Source: Fibrobacterota bacterium | Lineage (GTDB): Bacteria; Fibrobacterota; Fibrobacteria; UBA11236 | DNA length: 48,413 nt | Reading direction: 5' to 3' | Assembly: GCA_947466585.1 (NCBI GenBank) | Contig: CANIEU010000001.1 | Span: forward strand, 1 to 48,413 | Shown here: piece after piece, positions 18,316 to 26,879 of the stretch | Numbering within the stretch: position 1 is the stretch's first letter | How the letters are laid out: each line of letters begins with the position of its first letter | Translations under genes and position numbers: made by a program | The notes under the pieces: generated by a model | Database searches by the model: none | Seen by the model: only the letters and a program-made list of their open reading frames with translations | Told to the model about the DNA's origin: nothing

Positions 18316-19131
18316 TTACCGGGCCCAGGTCACCCAACCGCTCCAGACGCTTAAAAGCACGAGTCCGCCGAATACAATACGATACCAGGCGAAGGCTACG
18401 AAGTCATGGGATGCGACATAACGCAAAAGCCAGCGGATGCAAAACCACGCGGAGAAAAAGGCGGTTACGAAGCCCGTAAGGAAGAGCGGTGCGTCCGCAA
18501 GGGAGAGCGCGTGCCGCGCTTTGTAAAGCGAGTAGGCGCCCGCGCCGATCAAGGTGGGAATGGCTAGAAAAAAACTGAACTCGGTGGCCACGGGACGCGA
18601 AAGTCCGGTGATCATGCCACCGATAATGGTCGCGCCCGATCGACTTGTGCCGGGAATCAACGCAAAACATTGAAGCAGACCCACCTTCAAAGCATCGAAC
18701 ACCGTGAGGTCTTCGACCCGCGTGACGCGCGGAGCCGTCTGTTTGCGCCCACGCTCGGCCCACAGAATCACGAGCCCGCCGACGACCAGCGCGATCGCCA
18801 CCGCCACCGGATTGAACAAGCGCGCTTTGACGGCCTTGCCGAAGAGCAGCCCCAATACCACCGCCGGTGCGAACGCCACCGCGACGTTGAGGACGAACCG
18901 TCGCGAGACCGGATCGCGGGCGATGCCTTTTGCGGTCTCACGCAATTTTCCCGCGAAAATGCCGATCACGGCGAGAATCGCGCCGGTTTGAATGGCGATT
19001 TCAAAGACTTCCGCCTTCTCGCCGGTGAAGTTCAGCAACGACCCTGCGAGGATCAAATGACCGGTGGAGGAAATCGGTAAAAATTCGGTGAGGCCCTCGA
19101 CGAGGCCGAGAAGAATGGCGGTGATCAGCAT
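18316..19131 (-). CDS. uppP: Undecaprenyl-diphosphatase
   Basis: Dephosphorylates undecaprenyl diphosphate to recycle the lipid carrier for peptidoglycan and polysaccharide synthesis; an integral membrane protein, 271 residues, the normal length for the UppP/BacA family. The two signature regions are present: [20 protein letters not shown] (residues about 9-28) and [19 protein letters not shown] (about 156-174). A TAACTT box (19138-19143) ends 6 nt before the ATG and there is no Shine-Dalgarno, so the mRNA is probably leaderless. thiL lies 29 nt upstream on the same strand. Confidence 0.95.
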   Translation of the reverse strand: MLITAILLGLVEGLTEFLPISSTGHLILAGSLLNFTGEKAEVFEIAIQTGAILAVIGIFAGKLRETAKGIARDPVSRRFVLNVAVAFAPAVVLGLLFGKAVKARLFNPVAVAIALVVGGLVILWAERGRKQTAPRVTRVEDLTVFDALKVGLLQCFALIPGTSRSGATIIGGMITGLSRPVATEFSFFLAIPTLIGAGAYSLYKARHALSLADAPLFLTGFVTAFFSAWFCIRWLLRYVASHDFVAFAWYRIVFGGLVLLSVWSGWVTWAR

Positions 19132-19159
19132 GCGGCGAAGTTAGGAATTCGACGGCCGA

Positions 19160-20188
19160 TTACCCGGCATCGGTCTTCGCTGGTCCATGTTCGAAACCGC
19201 CAGATTGCAAGGGCCGGGTCTCACCGCCCTCACGCAGAAACACGCCTTCTCCGTCTTCGACCGACCCGATCTCGGTCACCGGGGCGATGGCGCGCAAGCG
19301 TGCGAGTTCCGCGTCGGTAAAGGAACCTGTGAACAGCAACTGGTATTCTTCGCCGCCATGCAGCAGGTGTGCCCGGCGTGCTTCAGGTGACAGGGCGGAG
19401 AGCGACGGATGCGCGGGAATTTTTTCAAAATCGAGATGGAGCGCACAACCGGATTGCCGCGCGAGATGCCATAATTCGGAAGACAAGCCGTCGCTTACAT
19501 CGATGGCCGCTAGGGGGCGATCGGATCGGCAGAGCTTGGCCAGCAAGGGACCGAGGTCGAGGGGCGGCGCGGGGTCGAGATGCGCGTTCACCAACGAATC
19601 GAACGTGTCTTGTGACACTGCGCCGCCCGCGGCAGAACCCGCCCTGAGCAACTCGAGGCCCGCGGCAGAACCTCCGAAGGAACCCGTGGCATACAGCCGA
19701 TCACCGACCTGCGCAGCGCTCCGCAACAAAGGCCGACCTTCCACCGTGCCCAGAACCGTAATGGAAAAAAAACCGGATCCGATAACCGTGGTGGTGTCGC
19801 CGCCCGAAATGCGGAATCCGTGGCGCGTTTCCAGATCCAGCAAGGTGGCACCCAGCGACTCGTACACCGCCGTGTCCCAATCGCAGTGGGCCCCGAGGTT
19901 GAAGAGCGCGAACCGGGTGCGGGCTCCCATGGCATTGAGGTCGGAAAGATTGGAGAGGAAGGCCTTGCGCAAGGCCCGGGCGGGTGTGACCCAGTCGAGG
20001 CGGTAATGCACGCCTTCGACGCTGGCATCGGAGGCCGCCACCCAGGCGGAACCCGGGGCGGGTTGCCAAACGAAACCGTCGTCGCCGAGTCCGCGCCCGT
20101 CGCGGGCGAAATGATCGGGGCCGAACATCCGCTCGATGCGGGCGAACTCGGTGCCCGGCGCAAAAAACCGGTTCTGGGGCGCGTTCAT
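19160..20188 (-). CDS. thiL: Thiamine-monophosphate kinase
   Basis: Phosphorylates thiamine monophosphate to the coenzyme thiamine pyrophosphate. A 342-residue protein of the PurM/ThiL fold. Motifs: GLGDDGFV near 34-41 (usual GDDAAV), SDASVEGVHYRLDW near 53-66 (usual TDMLVEGVHF), SNLSDLNAMGA near 79-89, ISGGDTT near 127-133, and ATGSFGGSAAGLELL. Catalytic aspartates appear kept. A TAGCTT box (20198-20203) ends 9 nt before the ATG, suggesting a very short or absent leader. It is divergent from the DUF433 gene, 45 nt apart. No TPP riboswitch motif was seen. Confidence 0.92.
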   Translation of the reverse strand: MNAPQNRFFAPGTEFARIERMFGPDHFARDGRGLGDDGFVWQPAPGSAWVAASDASVEGVHYRLDWVTPARALRKAFLSNLSDLNAMGARTRFALFNLGAHCDWDTAVYESLGATLLDLETRHGFRISGGDTTTVIGSGFFSITVLGTVEGRPLLRSAAQVGDRLYATGSFGGSAAGLELLRAGSAAGGAVSQDTFDSLVNAHLDPAPPLDLGPLLAKLCRSDRPLAAIDVSDGLSSELWHLARQSGCALHLDFEKIPAHPSLSALSPEARRAHLLHGGEEYQLLFTGSFTDAELARLRAIAPVTEIGSVEDGEGVFLREGGETRPLQSGGFEHGPAKTDAG

Positions 20189-20233
20189 GGGTCCTTGAAG
20201 CTAGATTTTGCAGCCCACAGTCCCGGAATTGCC

Positions 20234-20431
20234 ATGGAATTTTCACGCATCGTTATCGACCCCTCCATCTGCGCCGGCAAGCCGCATATCCTCGGCACGC
20301 GCCTCACCGTGGACCTTTTGCAAGGTCAACTCGCTACCGGTTGGGGACGCGAAAACATTTTGGAGACTTACCCCTACCTGACCGCCGAAGAAGTCGATCA
20401 GGCGCTGGCCTATCCGCCCACTCAGGCCTAA
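20234..20431 (+). CDS. DUF433 small protein (antitoxin-like)
   Basis: A 65-residue protein with the DUF433 signature: RIVIDPSICAGKPHILGTRL, then GWGRENILETYPYLTAEEV. The family is a winged-helix-like fold often found as the antitoxin next to a DUF5615 PIN-like toxin. Here no toxin follows: the next 200 nt are non-coding and then comes a secreted protein. It may be a solitary regulator or a relic. The ATG gives the full domain at the N-terminus. Confidence 0.75.
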   Translation: MEFSRIVIDPSICAGKPHILGTRLTVDLLQGQLATGWGRENILETYPYLTAEEVDQALAYPPTQA

Positions 20432-20435
20432 ACAA

Positions 20436-20490
20436 GGTCCGTCCAAGGTCTGATCACGGTCTGTCCAAGGCCTTTCCATGGCCTGATACA
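20436..20490 (+). repeat. 11-bp degenerate tandem repeat in leader
   Basis: Five consecutive 11-nt units: AAGGTCCGTCC, AAGGTCTGATC, ACGGTCTGTCC, AAGGCCTTTCC, ATGGCCTGATA. They lie between the DUF433 gene and the sugar dehydrogenase gene and probably belong to the latter's 5' region. Confidence 0.6.
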
Positions 20491-20638
20491 ACGCCAAATC
20501 CTCCGATTATGATTTGATACCCGTACCAGACCGGCCAACAATCCTTCGTCTTTTCGGGAGAAAAAAACGTCGTTTGGCGGTAGGTTTGGAGAGTCTCGCG
20601 CCGGGGTTTCCATTCCGATGCTTTAGGAGGTTCCACCT

Positions 20639-22588
20639 ATGTTCGGTTTTCAAATCAATCGCCGGAATTTCTACGGGATCGCTGCCGCCCTCGCGTTCGC
20701 TGCGATGATTCCGTCCACGTCCTTGGCGCAAAGCTGCGCCATGCCGACCGCCAGTGATTTCCGGATCGACACCTTGGCGAACAACAGCACCGGCGATCTC
20801 TACGAGAACTCTACCACCAACAATGGCGAAAGCGGAAACTACGGTGTGGTGCAGATCGCGGTGGCCCCGAACGGCAAGGTATTCATCGCCAAAATGTGCT
20901 CGGGCCAGGTCCGCGTGTTTCGCCCGGGTGTCGGAGGCCCGGCCACAGCCACCCTGCTCGCCGGAGCCGTTCCCACGCATTGCGACAACGAGGACGGCCT
21001 GCTCGGCCTCGTGCTCGATCCGAACTTCATGACCAATCGCTGGGTCTATGTGTTCCATGCCTCCTCGAGCTATACGACCAGCCCGGCGAACGCCGACTCC
21101 GGCAAGCCGCACCTGCTCACGCGCTACACCTACGACTCCACCGCCGCGGCCGGCAGCCAACTGAAGAACCCCAAGGTGATCATGCGCTTTTCGCGGATGA
21201 TCGACAGCCGCGCCTACCACGCCGCAGGCGGCATCGACATGGGCGCCGACGGGGTGATGGTCATTGGCACCGGCGACGATACGAGCCCGCACAGCAGCGA
21301 GTGCAACAGCAACAACGCCGCGCCCATTCTCTGGAACGATCGCGGCTGCGATGCGCAAAAATCCGCCGGCAACACGGGGAGCCTGCGCGGCAAAATGTTG
21401 CGCATCCGTCCGATCGCCTTCCCCGACAGCCTCACGCCTGTGACCGGCATCGGCACCACCTACGACATTCCTCCCGGCAACCTCTGGGAATCGATCGATC
21501 AACCCGCCTTCAACCCCAATTGGGATCCGGCTTTCGACACGCTCTCCAAGGTGCGCAAAGAGATTTACACCATGGGTCATCGCAATCCGTACCACCCGCG
21601 TCGCGACACGCGGTCGGGTTGGATTTTCACCGGTGAAGTCGGCCTCGACATGTCCACCCCCACCGCCTATACGCCGAGCCGCGGTCCGGAAGGACGCGAA
21701 GAGTGGAACCTGGCCACCGCCCCCGGCTTCTACGGCCATCCGTATTGCGCCGGCAAAAACACTCCCTGGCGCAAATTCGTCTGGCCCTCCACTACCTGGA
21801 ACGCCGGCTCGGGAGACACGGCCCTCTTCAATTGCGCGGCCATCCAGAACGTTTCTCCAAACAACTACGGCATCCGCGACCTGCCCCCCGCACGTCAGGC
21901 TACGCTATTCTATTCCGATCAGTCCGGCAATGGCGACGACAGCTATCGCCTTGGTTTCACCTCGGGCGAAACGGCCATCGGCGGACCGATGTACCGGTAC
22001 GACAGCACCTTGGTTTCGTCGGTCAAATTTCCGCCGCAGTACGAAGGCAAAATCTTCTTCTTCGATTGGTCCGTAACCAACAAGAGTTCGTTCCGTTACA
22101 TCAACATCAAACCCGACGGTACGCTCGACAGTGGTACGGCCGCGACCCCGGCCTTCCCGGCCGCCACGCTGGCGGCGTTGCCCAACGGCGGCTACATCGA
22201 CATGCGCTTCGGACCGCACGACGGAGCCATGTACTTGCTGCGCAACAATACCGGCGGATCGGCCTACTCGGGCTTCAACAACGCCTCGCTCTACCGCATC
22301 GCCTACAAGGGCACCATCGACAACTCGTGCTACACGCCCTTCGTGACGACCGTGGGTCCGGGCCCCCTCGGCTTGATGCGCCCGACCCTGCGCAAATCGC
22401 TGACGTCTTTCAATGCGTTCGCGAACGGCATGGTGACCTTGCCGGTTGGTTACCGCAAGGTGTCGCTGTACGATCTCGCAGGCCGTCAAGTGTGGAGTCA
22501 CACGCGCGCAAACGCGGGAATGTCAGAAGTGGTGCGCGTGCCAACCAACCTCGGCACCGGCATCTTGCAGGCCCGCCTGAGGCCCTGA
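20639..22588 (+). CDS. Secreted PQQ-dependent sugar dehydrogenase-like protein
   Basis: A 649-residue exported protein with a signal peptide at residues 1-30 (IAAALAFAAMIPSTSLA). The body matches the glucose/sorbosone dehydrogenase propeller: IAVAPNGKVFIAKM near 75, DNEDGLLGLVLDP near 117, YHAAGGIDMGADGVMVIGTGD near 195, LRGKMLRIRPI near 243, YTMGHRNPYHP near 300, TGEVGLD and MRFGPHDGAMYLL near 520. The region corresponding to the catalytic His and PQQ contacts looks present, so sugar oxidation in the periplasm or outside is plausible. The last 70 residues are the sorting-like tail (LYDLAGRQVW). AGGAGG lies 8 nt before the ATG. A terminator follows. Confidence 0.82.
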   Translation: MFGFQINRRNFYGIAAALAFAAMIPSTSLAQSCAMPTASDFRIDTLANNSTGDLYENSTTNNGESGNYGVVQIAVAPNGKVFIAKMCSGQVRVFRPGVGGPATATLLAGAVPTHCDNEDGLLGLVLDPNFMTNRWVYVFHASSSYTTSPANADSGKPHLLTRYTYDSTAAAGSQLKNPKVIMRFSRMIDSRAYHAAGGIDMGADGVMVIGTGDDTSPHSSECNSNNAAPILWNDRGCDAQKSAGNTGSLRGKMLRIRPIAFPDSLTPVTGIGTTYDIPPGNLWESIDQPAFNPNWDPAFDTLSKVRKEIYTMGHRNPYHPRRDTRSGWIFTGEVGLDMSTPTAYTPSRGPEGREEWNLATAPGFYGHPYCAGKNTPWRKFVWPSTTWNAGSGDTALFNCAAIQNVSPNNYGIRDLPPARQATLFYSDQSGNGDDSYRLGFTSGETAIGGPMYRYDSTLVSSVKFPPQYEGKIFFFDWSVTNKSSFRYINIKPDGTLDSGTAATPAFPAATLAALPNGGYIDMRFGPHDGAMYLLRNNTGGSAYSGFNNASLYRIAYKGTIDNSCYTPFVTTVGPGPLGLMRPTLRKSLTSFNAFANGMVTLPVGYRKVSLYDLAGRQVWSHTRANAGMSEVVRVPTNLGTGILQARLRP

Positions 22589-22610
22589 GTCGGCGCATTG
22601 CCTTCAAAAC

Positions 22611-22649
22611 AAAAAAGCCCCGCTGGATAAAATCCGGCGGGGCTTTTTT
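22611..22649. terminator. Bidirectional terminator between convergent genes
   Basis: AAAAAAGCCCCGC (22611-22623) pairs with GCGGGGCTTTTTT (22637-22649). A and T runs on both sides suit termination of both the sugar dehydrogenase (+) and pdxJ (-). Confidence 0.95.
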
Positions 22650-22674
22650 GTTGAACTCAAGGAAACGCGAGAAT

Positions 22675-23397
22675 TTAAAGAGTGACAGCGGCTTTCATTT
22701 CTTCGACGGCGCGCGCAAGGCCGACGAAGACGGCGCGGCTGATGATGGCGTGTCCGATGTTCAATTCGACCACGCCTGCGATCTCGGCAATGGGACGCAC
22801 GTTGGCGAGGTTGAGCCCGTGCCCCATGTTCACACGGATTCCCAACGCTTGCGCCTGCTTCGTGGCCGCCACGATGCGGGCGAACTCGGCATCGCCGGCA
22901 GGTGTGCCGTACAGGCGCGCATACGCGCCGGTGTGAAACTCCACGAAAGCTGCGCCCATTCTGGCGGCGGCATCCAACTGCCCCGCATCGGGTTCAATGA
23001 AGAGTGAGGCCGGAATGCCCGCTGCACGCAACGCATCGACCGCACCGGATACCGCAGCATATTGCGACGGCGACACCGCATCGAGCCCGCCCTCGGTTGT
23101 CAATTCTTCCCGCCGCTCGGGTACCAGCGTCGCCATATCGGGCTTGATATCCAAGGCGATCGCGACGATGGCAGGCGTGGCGGCCATCTCAAGATTCAGG
23201 CGCGTCGACACGGTTCGACGCAAGGTCCGCACGTCCGCATCCTGAATGTGACGCCGGTCTTCTCGCAGATGCACGGTGATGCCGTCGGCACCGGCTGCCT
23301 CGCAAACGGCGGCCGCCGCCACGGGATCGGGTTCTTGTTCGCCGCGCGCCTGACGCAGCGTGGCCACATGGTCGATGTTGACGCCAAGCTTCGGCAT
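22675..23397 (-). CDS. pdxJ: Pyridoxine 5'-phosphate synthase
   Basis: Condenses 1-deoxyxylulose phosphate with aminoacetone phosphate to give pyridoxine phosphate (DXP-dependent vitamin B6 pathway). The 240-residue TIM barrel has [16 protein letters not shown] at 4-19, [18 protein letters not shown] near 35-52, LNLEMAAT near 67, EVHP-like PSQYAA, and GHGLNLANV near 195, [15 protein letters not shown] near 215. ATG 23397 matches the normal family N-terminus; it starts 5 nt after the stop of the upstream gene, whose last codons supply GAGGAG as ribosome binding site, so the two are co-transcribed. Confidence 0.95.
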   Translation of the reverse strand: MPKLGVNIDHVATLRQARGEQEPDPVAAAAVCEAAGADGITVHLREDRRHIQDADVRTLRRTVSTRLNLEMAATPAIVAIALDIKPDMATLVPERREELTTEGGLDAVSPSQYAAVSGAVDALRAAGIPASLFIEPDAGQLDAAARMGAAFVEFHTGAYARLYGTPAGDAEFARIVAATKQAQALGIRVNMGHGLNLANVRPIAEIAGVVELNIGHAIISRAVFVGLARAVEEMKAAVTL

Positions 23398-23402
23398 GGG
23401 GA

Positions 23403-24557
23403 TCACTCCTCGTCGGGCCGGTGCAGTTGTTTGAGCGTGACCCAACGCGGGGCGGTTTCGCCGGGTGCGGGGGCCGCGCGCAAAACGCGGGCGAGTGTGG
23501 CGGCCAAGCCGGGCGACTGACGCATCACCCACACGCCTTCACCCGAACGGCTGGCGACGACGGCGCGGCGCGCCAGCTCGTCGGCCAAATCCTTTTCGTT
23601 TCCGGCATCACGCACCACGGCGGTGAAGCCTTCGGCGCCGGTGTGCAGCGACACCTGTTGGGTGAGACTACGCGACGAGCCCGTAAGGTCGAGGAAGAGC
23701 AGGCCGCGCGCGGCCGCGAACGACAACACGCTTTCCATCAAGCCCGGATGTTCGATGGCGCGATCGCCATAACGGGTGGCGAAGCCCACCGCGCCGCTAT
23801 TCATCTCGAGGCGTTCGCGCAATAGCGATTCGATGCGTTCGGGCTTTTGGTCGATGAACAAGGCGCGCGGGCCCGGTTTCACGTGCGGATACGCAGCCGG
23901 CTCCATGGGAAGTTCGACCAGGATGGCACGATCGGCGCCGGTAGGATTATCACGCTCCGGCGCGGCGACCGTGTCGGGAAGCACCAAGGTGACGGCGAAG
24001 GGAAAATCGAGCCACGCGCGGCGGTCCACCTCGGTGGCGCGCGCCCAATCGGTGATCACCAGCGCCATACGGAATGCACCCGGCGCTACGGCCTGTCCGA
24101 GCACGATGCGCAGAGCGAAAACATGGCCCGCCGCATCGGCAAGCGCGTATTCCACCTGATCGGCTGCATTGCCCACTTCGCGTCCTTCGGCCACGCGGAA
24201 GCCCGCGCGCGTTACACGGTTCTCCAACTCGTGGGCGATCACGTGGATGGGCCGACCGCGCGGAAAGGTCAGTTCCATGAATCCGCCCCGACGCTTCAGG
24301 TTGCGCGGGCCGAGCGAATCTTCGAGCGCGAAAGGCAACAGCAGCTTGTCGCGGAATTCCACCAGCGAGCTATCGCGGAACAACCACGGATTGGCCTTGC
24401 GCCAGGCAGCTTCTTGCGTCGAGTCGAGCAACGGCTTGGCGCCTGCGCCGATCGCTGCGACCGCTGCGCGCGGCAGCAATCGCCCGGAGAATTTTCCCAC
24501 CACGATCAAGGCGGCGAGCAGTAAAACGAGAATGAGAAGGCGGCGAAAGTTTTTCAC
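23403..24557 (-). CDS. Divergent polysaccharide deacetylase, membrane-anchored
   Basis: A 384-residue protein with an N-terminal membrane anchor or signal ([15 protein letters not shown]). The C-terminal half matches the divergent polysaccharide deacetylase family (YibQ/DUF610): [21 protein letters not shown] near 228-248, [14 protein letters not shown] near 273, and [17 protein letters not shown] near 300. In this family the metal-binding residues are partly kept and the substrate is unknown, perhaps peptidoglycan or other glycans in the periplasm. A GTG start is used: TAATTT (24564-24569) ends 6 nt before it, with no Shine-Dalgarno. It is followed by pdxJ in the same operon and divergent from miaA. 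Confidence 0.8.
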   Translation of the reverse strand: MKNFRRLLILVLLLAALIVVGKFSGRLLPRAAVAAIGAGAKPLLDSTQEAAWRKANPWLFRDSSLVEFRDKLLLPFALEDSLGPRNLKRRGGFMELTFPRGRPIHVIAHELENRVTRAGFRVAEGREVGNAADQVEYALADAAGHVFALRIVLGQAVAPGAFRMALVITDWARATEVDRRAWLDFPFAVTLVLPDTVAAPERDNPTGADRAILVELPMEPAAYPHVKPGPRALFIDQKPERIESLLRERLEMNSGAVGFATRYGDRAIEHPGLMESVLSFAAARGLLFLDLTGSSRSLTQQVSLHTGAEGFTAVVRDAGNEKDLADELARRAVVASRSGEGVWVMRQSPGLAATLARVLRAAPAPGETAPRWVTLKQLHRPDEE

Positions 24558-24656
24558 CGGACAAAATTACGAATCGGAGAGGCCATTTGATGCGATGAAC
24601 CGGGATTAGACGCGGAAGCAGGGGGAAGAATTCGCCCCACCGGTTACCTTTCCCCC

Positions 24657-25634
24657 ATGCCTCTTCTCGCCGTACTCGCGGGCCCTACCGCCTCCGGAAA
24701 AACCGCCCTTGCCCTCCACTGGGCTATGCAGCACCCATTCCCAGACGCCCCACGCGCCGAACACTCCGACCGCCGGATTGCGGTCATTTCGGCCGACTCC
24801 CGCCAAATCTACCGCGATTTCTGCGTCGGCACAGGAACTCCGACGGAGAGCGATCGGAACGGAATCGATCATCACTTGCTCGGCTTTCTCGATCCGATGG
24901 AAGCGTATTCCCCGCGTCGCTTCGCTGCAGACGCCACTGCCGTGGTCGCGGCGCATCCCGACACCGATTTTCTGGTGGTGGGCGGCACGGGACTGTATCT
25001 GCGCGAGTGGATGTATCCGGGAGCCGAAGATCGAGAGGAAACTCCGCGGGCCGTTCGCGAGGCCGCTGCCGCGGCCATCACCGCGTCGGGACTCGAGGCG
25101 GTCCACACCGACCTGACGGCCAAGGATCCCGCCGGAATGTACCGGGTGGACCCGCACGATGCCTACCGCATCACCAAGCGCTTGGAGAACTGGCTGCACA
25201 CGGGTCGCTCTTACGCAGCACCCAAACCCGAACAACCGCTCAACCCGGTGTTTGCAGGCGTGCCTTTTCTGTGGCTCGAACCCGAGCGCAAGGAACTGCA
25301 CCGCCGCATCGAAGCGCGCGCGGAGGAAATGTTCCGCAACGACTGGGTCGGCGAGGTGCGGTCCTTGATGACGCGGTACGATCCGCTGCGAACTCCGGCG
25401 TTCAACGCCATCGGCTATCGCGAAATCGCGGCCGCGCTTGCGGTGGAAAAACCGCCCGAAGCGGCGCTCGGCACCGTGGTGGCGCGCACCCGGCAGTATG
25501 CGAAAAAACAGGTGACGTTCTTTCGGCATCAGTTCCCGAACGCTGCGGCGTGGGAGCCTGCTGCACTCGAAAAAGCACTCATTGCTGCGGACTGGGTCGC
25601 ATCCGCCCTGCCTTCAGTCAAAATTTCGGCATAA
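24657..25634 (+). CDS. miaA: tRNA dimethylallyltransferase
   Basis: Adds the isopentenyl group to A37 of tRNAs reading UNN codons. A 325-residue protein with the P-loop AGPTASGKTALA near 8-19, ISADSRQIYRDFCVGTGTP near 49-67, HHLLGFLDPMEAYS near 77-90 and VVGGTGLYLREW near 108-119. The C-terminal ARQYAKKQ-type motif reads RTRQYAKKQVTFFRHQ. TACCTT (24645-24650) ends 6 nt before the ATG and no Shine-Dalgarno is present. GGGGGAA (24621-24627) could pair with TTCCCCC (24650-24656) directly before the ATG if transcription began earlier. The tRNA promoter follows the gene. Confidence 0.95.
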   Translation: MPLLAVLAGPTASGKTALALHWAMQHPFPDAPRAEHSDRRIAVISADSRQIYRDFCVGTGTPTESDRNGIDHHLLGFLDPMEAYSPRRFAADATAVVAAHPDTDFLVVGGTGLYLREWMYPGAEDREETPRAVREAAAAAITASGLEAVHTDLTAKDPAGMYRVDPHDAYRITKRLENWLHTGRSYAAPKPEQPLNPVFAGVPFLWLEPERKELHRRIEARAEEMFRNDWVGEVRSLMTRYDPLRTPAFNAIGYREIAAALAVEKPPEAALGTVVARTRQYAKKQVTFFRHQFPNAAAWEPAALEKALIAADWVASALPSVKISA

Positions 25635-25660
25635 ATCCGCGGTCGATTCGTTCGAAAGCG

Positions 25661-25690
25661 TTGACAACCGACCCCTCAACAGCCTAACTT
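25661..25690 (+). promoter_or_regulatory. Promoter of the tRNA pair
   Basis: TTGACA (25661-25666), an 18-nt spacer, then TAACTT (25685-25690). It is the strongest match to a housekeeping promoter in the window together with that of rpsU, and lies about 105 nt before tRNA-Ile. The leader that follows is T-rich with CTCGGGTTTTT repeats (25743-25765). Confidence 0.75.
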
Positions 25691-25796
25691 TGCGTGTCCG
25701 TTTTCGAGGGTTTTCCCGCGAAAACAGAGTTTTTCAGCTTTTCTCGGGTTTTTTCTCGGGTTTTTCGAATGGAAACAAGGTTTCGAAAGTTTCCTT

Positions 25797-25873
25797 GGGT
25801 CTGTAGCTCAGTTGGTTAGAGCATCGCTCTGATAAGGCGGGGGTCGGAAGTTCAAGTCTTCCCAGGCCCACCA
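25797..25873 (+). tRNA. tRNA-Ile (GAT)
   Basis: A full cloverleaf: acceptor GGGTCTG pairs with CAGGCCC, the D-loop has AGCTCAGTTGGTTAGAGC, the anticodon loop is CTGATAA, and the T-arm has TTCAAGT. The 3' CCA is encoded. No rRNA gene is adjacent although this tRNA normally lies in the 16S-23S spacer. Confidence 0.95.
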
Positions 25874-25971
25874 TTCGAATACTCGGGAAAACTCAGGGAA
25901 ACTCAGGAATCTCTGGCGACTTTTTATCGGTTCTCAGACGTTCGTTCGACTTTGACGTTATCAGAACTTTC

Positions 25972-26044
25972 GGGGTTATAGCTCAATTGGTAGAGCGCCT
26001 GCTTTGCAAGCAGGAGGTCAGCGGTTCGATTCCGCTTAACTCCA
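25972..26044 (+). tRNA. tRNA-Ala (TGC)
   Basis: Acceptor GGGGTTA pairs with TAACTCC (one G-T pair), the D-loop is AGCTCAATTGGTAGAGC, the anticodon loop is TTTGCAA, and the T-arm has GTTCGATTC. The discriminator is A; CCA is not encoded, unlike tRNA-Ile. A T-run follows directly. It lies 98 nt after tRNA-Ile and is probably co-transcribed. Confidence 0.95.
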
Positions 26045-26048
26045 TTTT

Positions 26049-26747
26049 TTACTCCCCCTTTTTCTTCGGCTCTTTCTTCGACTTTCCGCCTGGAACTTTT
26101 TCCGGCTTGGGAATTTCGTGCACCGTCAATTCCAGCACAGGTGCGCCGCGTAAGATGGCCATGGCCTGATCGGGCGTGGTGGCAGGATCGATCCACGCCT
26201 TCGCCGCCTGCGCATCGAGCACGATCGGGGTGCGCTCGTGCCAGATCGCCTGTAACGCGGGGATCGCATCGCTGGGCCCGGTGATCACCGTGCAGGAATC
26301 CAGCGCGTCGCCTTCGCGCGAGGTCCAGGTGTCGTACAAGGCCGCAAGAAAATGTGCTTGCTCCGGTTTCGGAGAAACCTCGTACTCGCGGCCGCGGAAG
26401 GCTGCGGGCGCACCGTCCATGTTGGGGCGCTCGCGCCACGATGCGACCGGCATGATGCCGCGATTCCCATCCTTCCACGCGCTCTTGAAAGCCCACAAAG
26501 ATTGCACCGTTTCGATACGGGCGTTGTAGGAACTGAATCCTTTGGAGTCTATCGCACGCGAATCTTTGGCCTTCAGGGCTTCGGGAAGATTCAAAGGTTG
26601 CTGCTGCATGAAACTGCGGGGAATCAGATCCAAACGCATCGGGCGCACGGCAGTGTCCGCATTGCGGTCCGACGTGATCACTTCCACCATGGCTTTCGGG
26701 TAAGAAAATCCGTCTGCAGATTCCTTGATCGCGCCCGCTTGCAACAA
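26049..26747 (-). CDS. SRAP (HMCES/YedK-like) protein, apparent frameshift
   Basis: The family protects abasic sites in single-stranded DNA by a covalent bond to Cys2. This frame matches the domain from ADGFSYPKAMVEVITSD through MRLDLIPRS, YNARIETVQ, CTVITGPSDAIP and WHERTPIVLDAQ. The expected N-terminus is missing: the frame opens only at weak starts (TTG 26747). In another frame, ATG 26788 reads MCYAYK, the expected Met-Cys start, with a TAAATT box 6 nt upstream. One extra base between 26747 and about 26770 would join the two. The usual GFYEW segment is replaced by VASWRE, so the conserved Glu may be lost. The C-terminus is Lys-rich. It is either a damaged gene or a sequence error. Confidence 0.7.
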   Translation of the reverse strand: MLQAGAIKESADGFSYPKAMVEVITSDRNADTAVRPMRLDLIPRSFMQQQPLNLPEALKAKDSRAIDSKGFSSYNARIETVQSLWAFKSAWKDGNRGIMPVASWRERPNMDGAPAAFRGREYEVSPKPEQAHFLAALYDTWTSREGDALDSCTVITGPSDAIPALQAIWHERTPIVLDAQAAKAWIDPATTPDQAMAILRGAPVLELTVHEIPKPEKVPGGKSKKEPKKKGE

Positions 26748-26816
26748 CCACCGGAGGGAAGGCGGACGGGCTTATACGCGTAGCACATGCCCGGAATTTA
26801 CTCGAACCAAGGGAAT

Positions 26817-26850
26817 AAAAAAGGGAGAAAACCTCGGCCTCCTCCCCTTT
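26817..26850 (-). terminator. Terminator of pgi
   Basis: On the minus strand AAAGGGGAG pairs with CTCCCTTTTTT across about 15 nt, 30 nt after the pgi stop codon. It overlaps the expected -35 region of the SRAP gene. Confidence 0.7.
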
Positions 26851-26879
26851 CCCGTTTCTCTCTTCCCAAAACCTTAGAC

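Noticed and set aside
19100-20250. TPP riboswitch for thiL
   Set aside because: No CUGAGA/ACCUGA-type core was found upstream; the gap to the divergent gene is only 45 nt and the -10 box is next to the start.
25600-26100. Remnant rRNA operon around the tRNA pair
   Set aside because: The flanks are miaA and a SRAP-like gene, and the 98-nt gap between the tRNAs shows no rRNA sequence.
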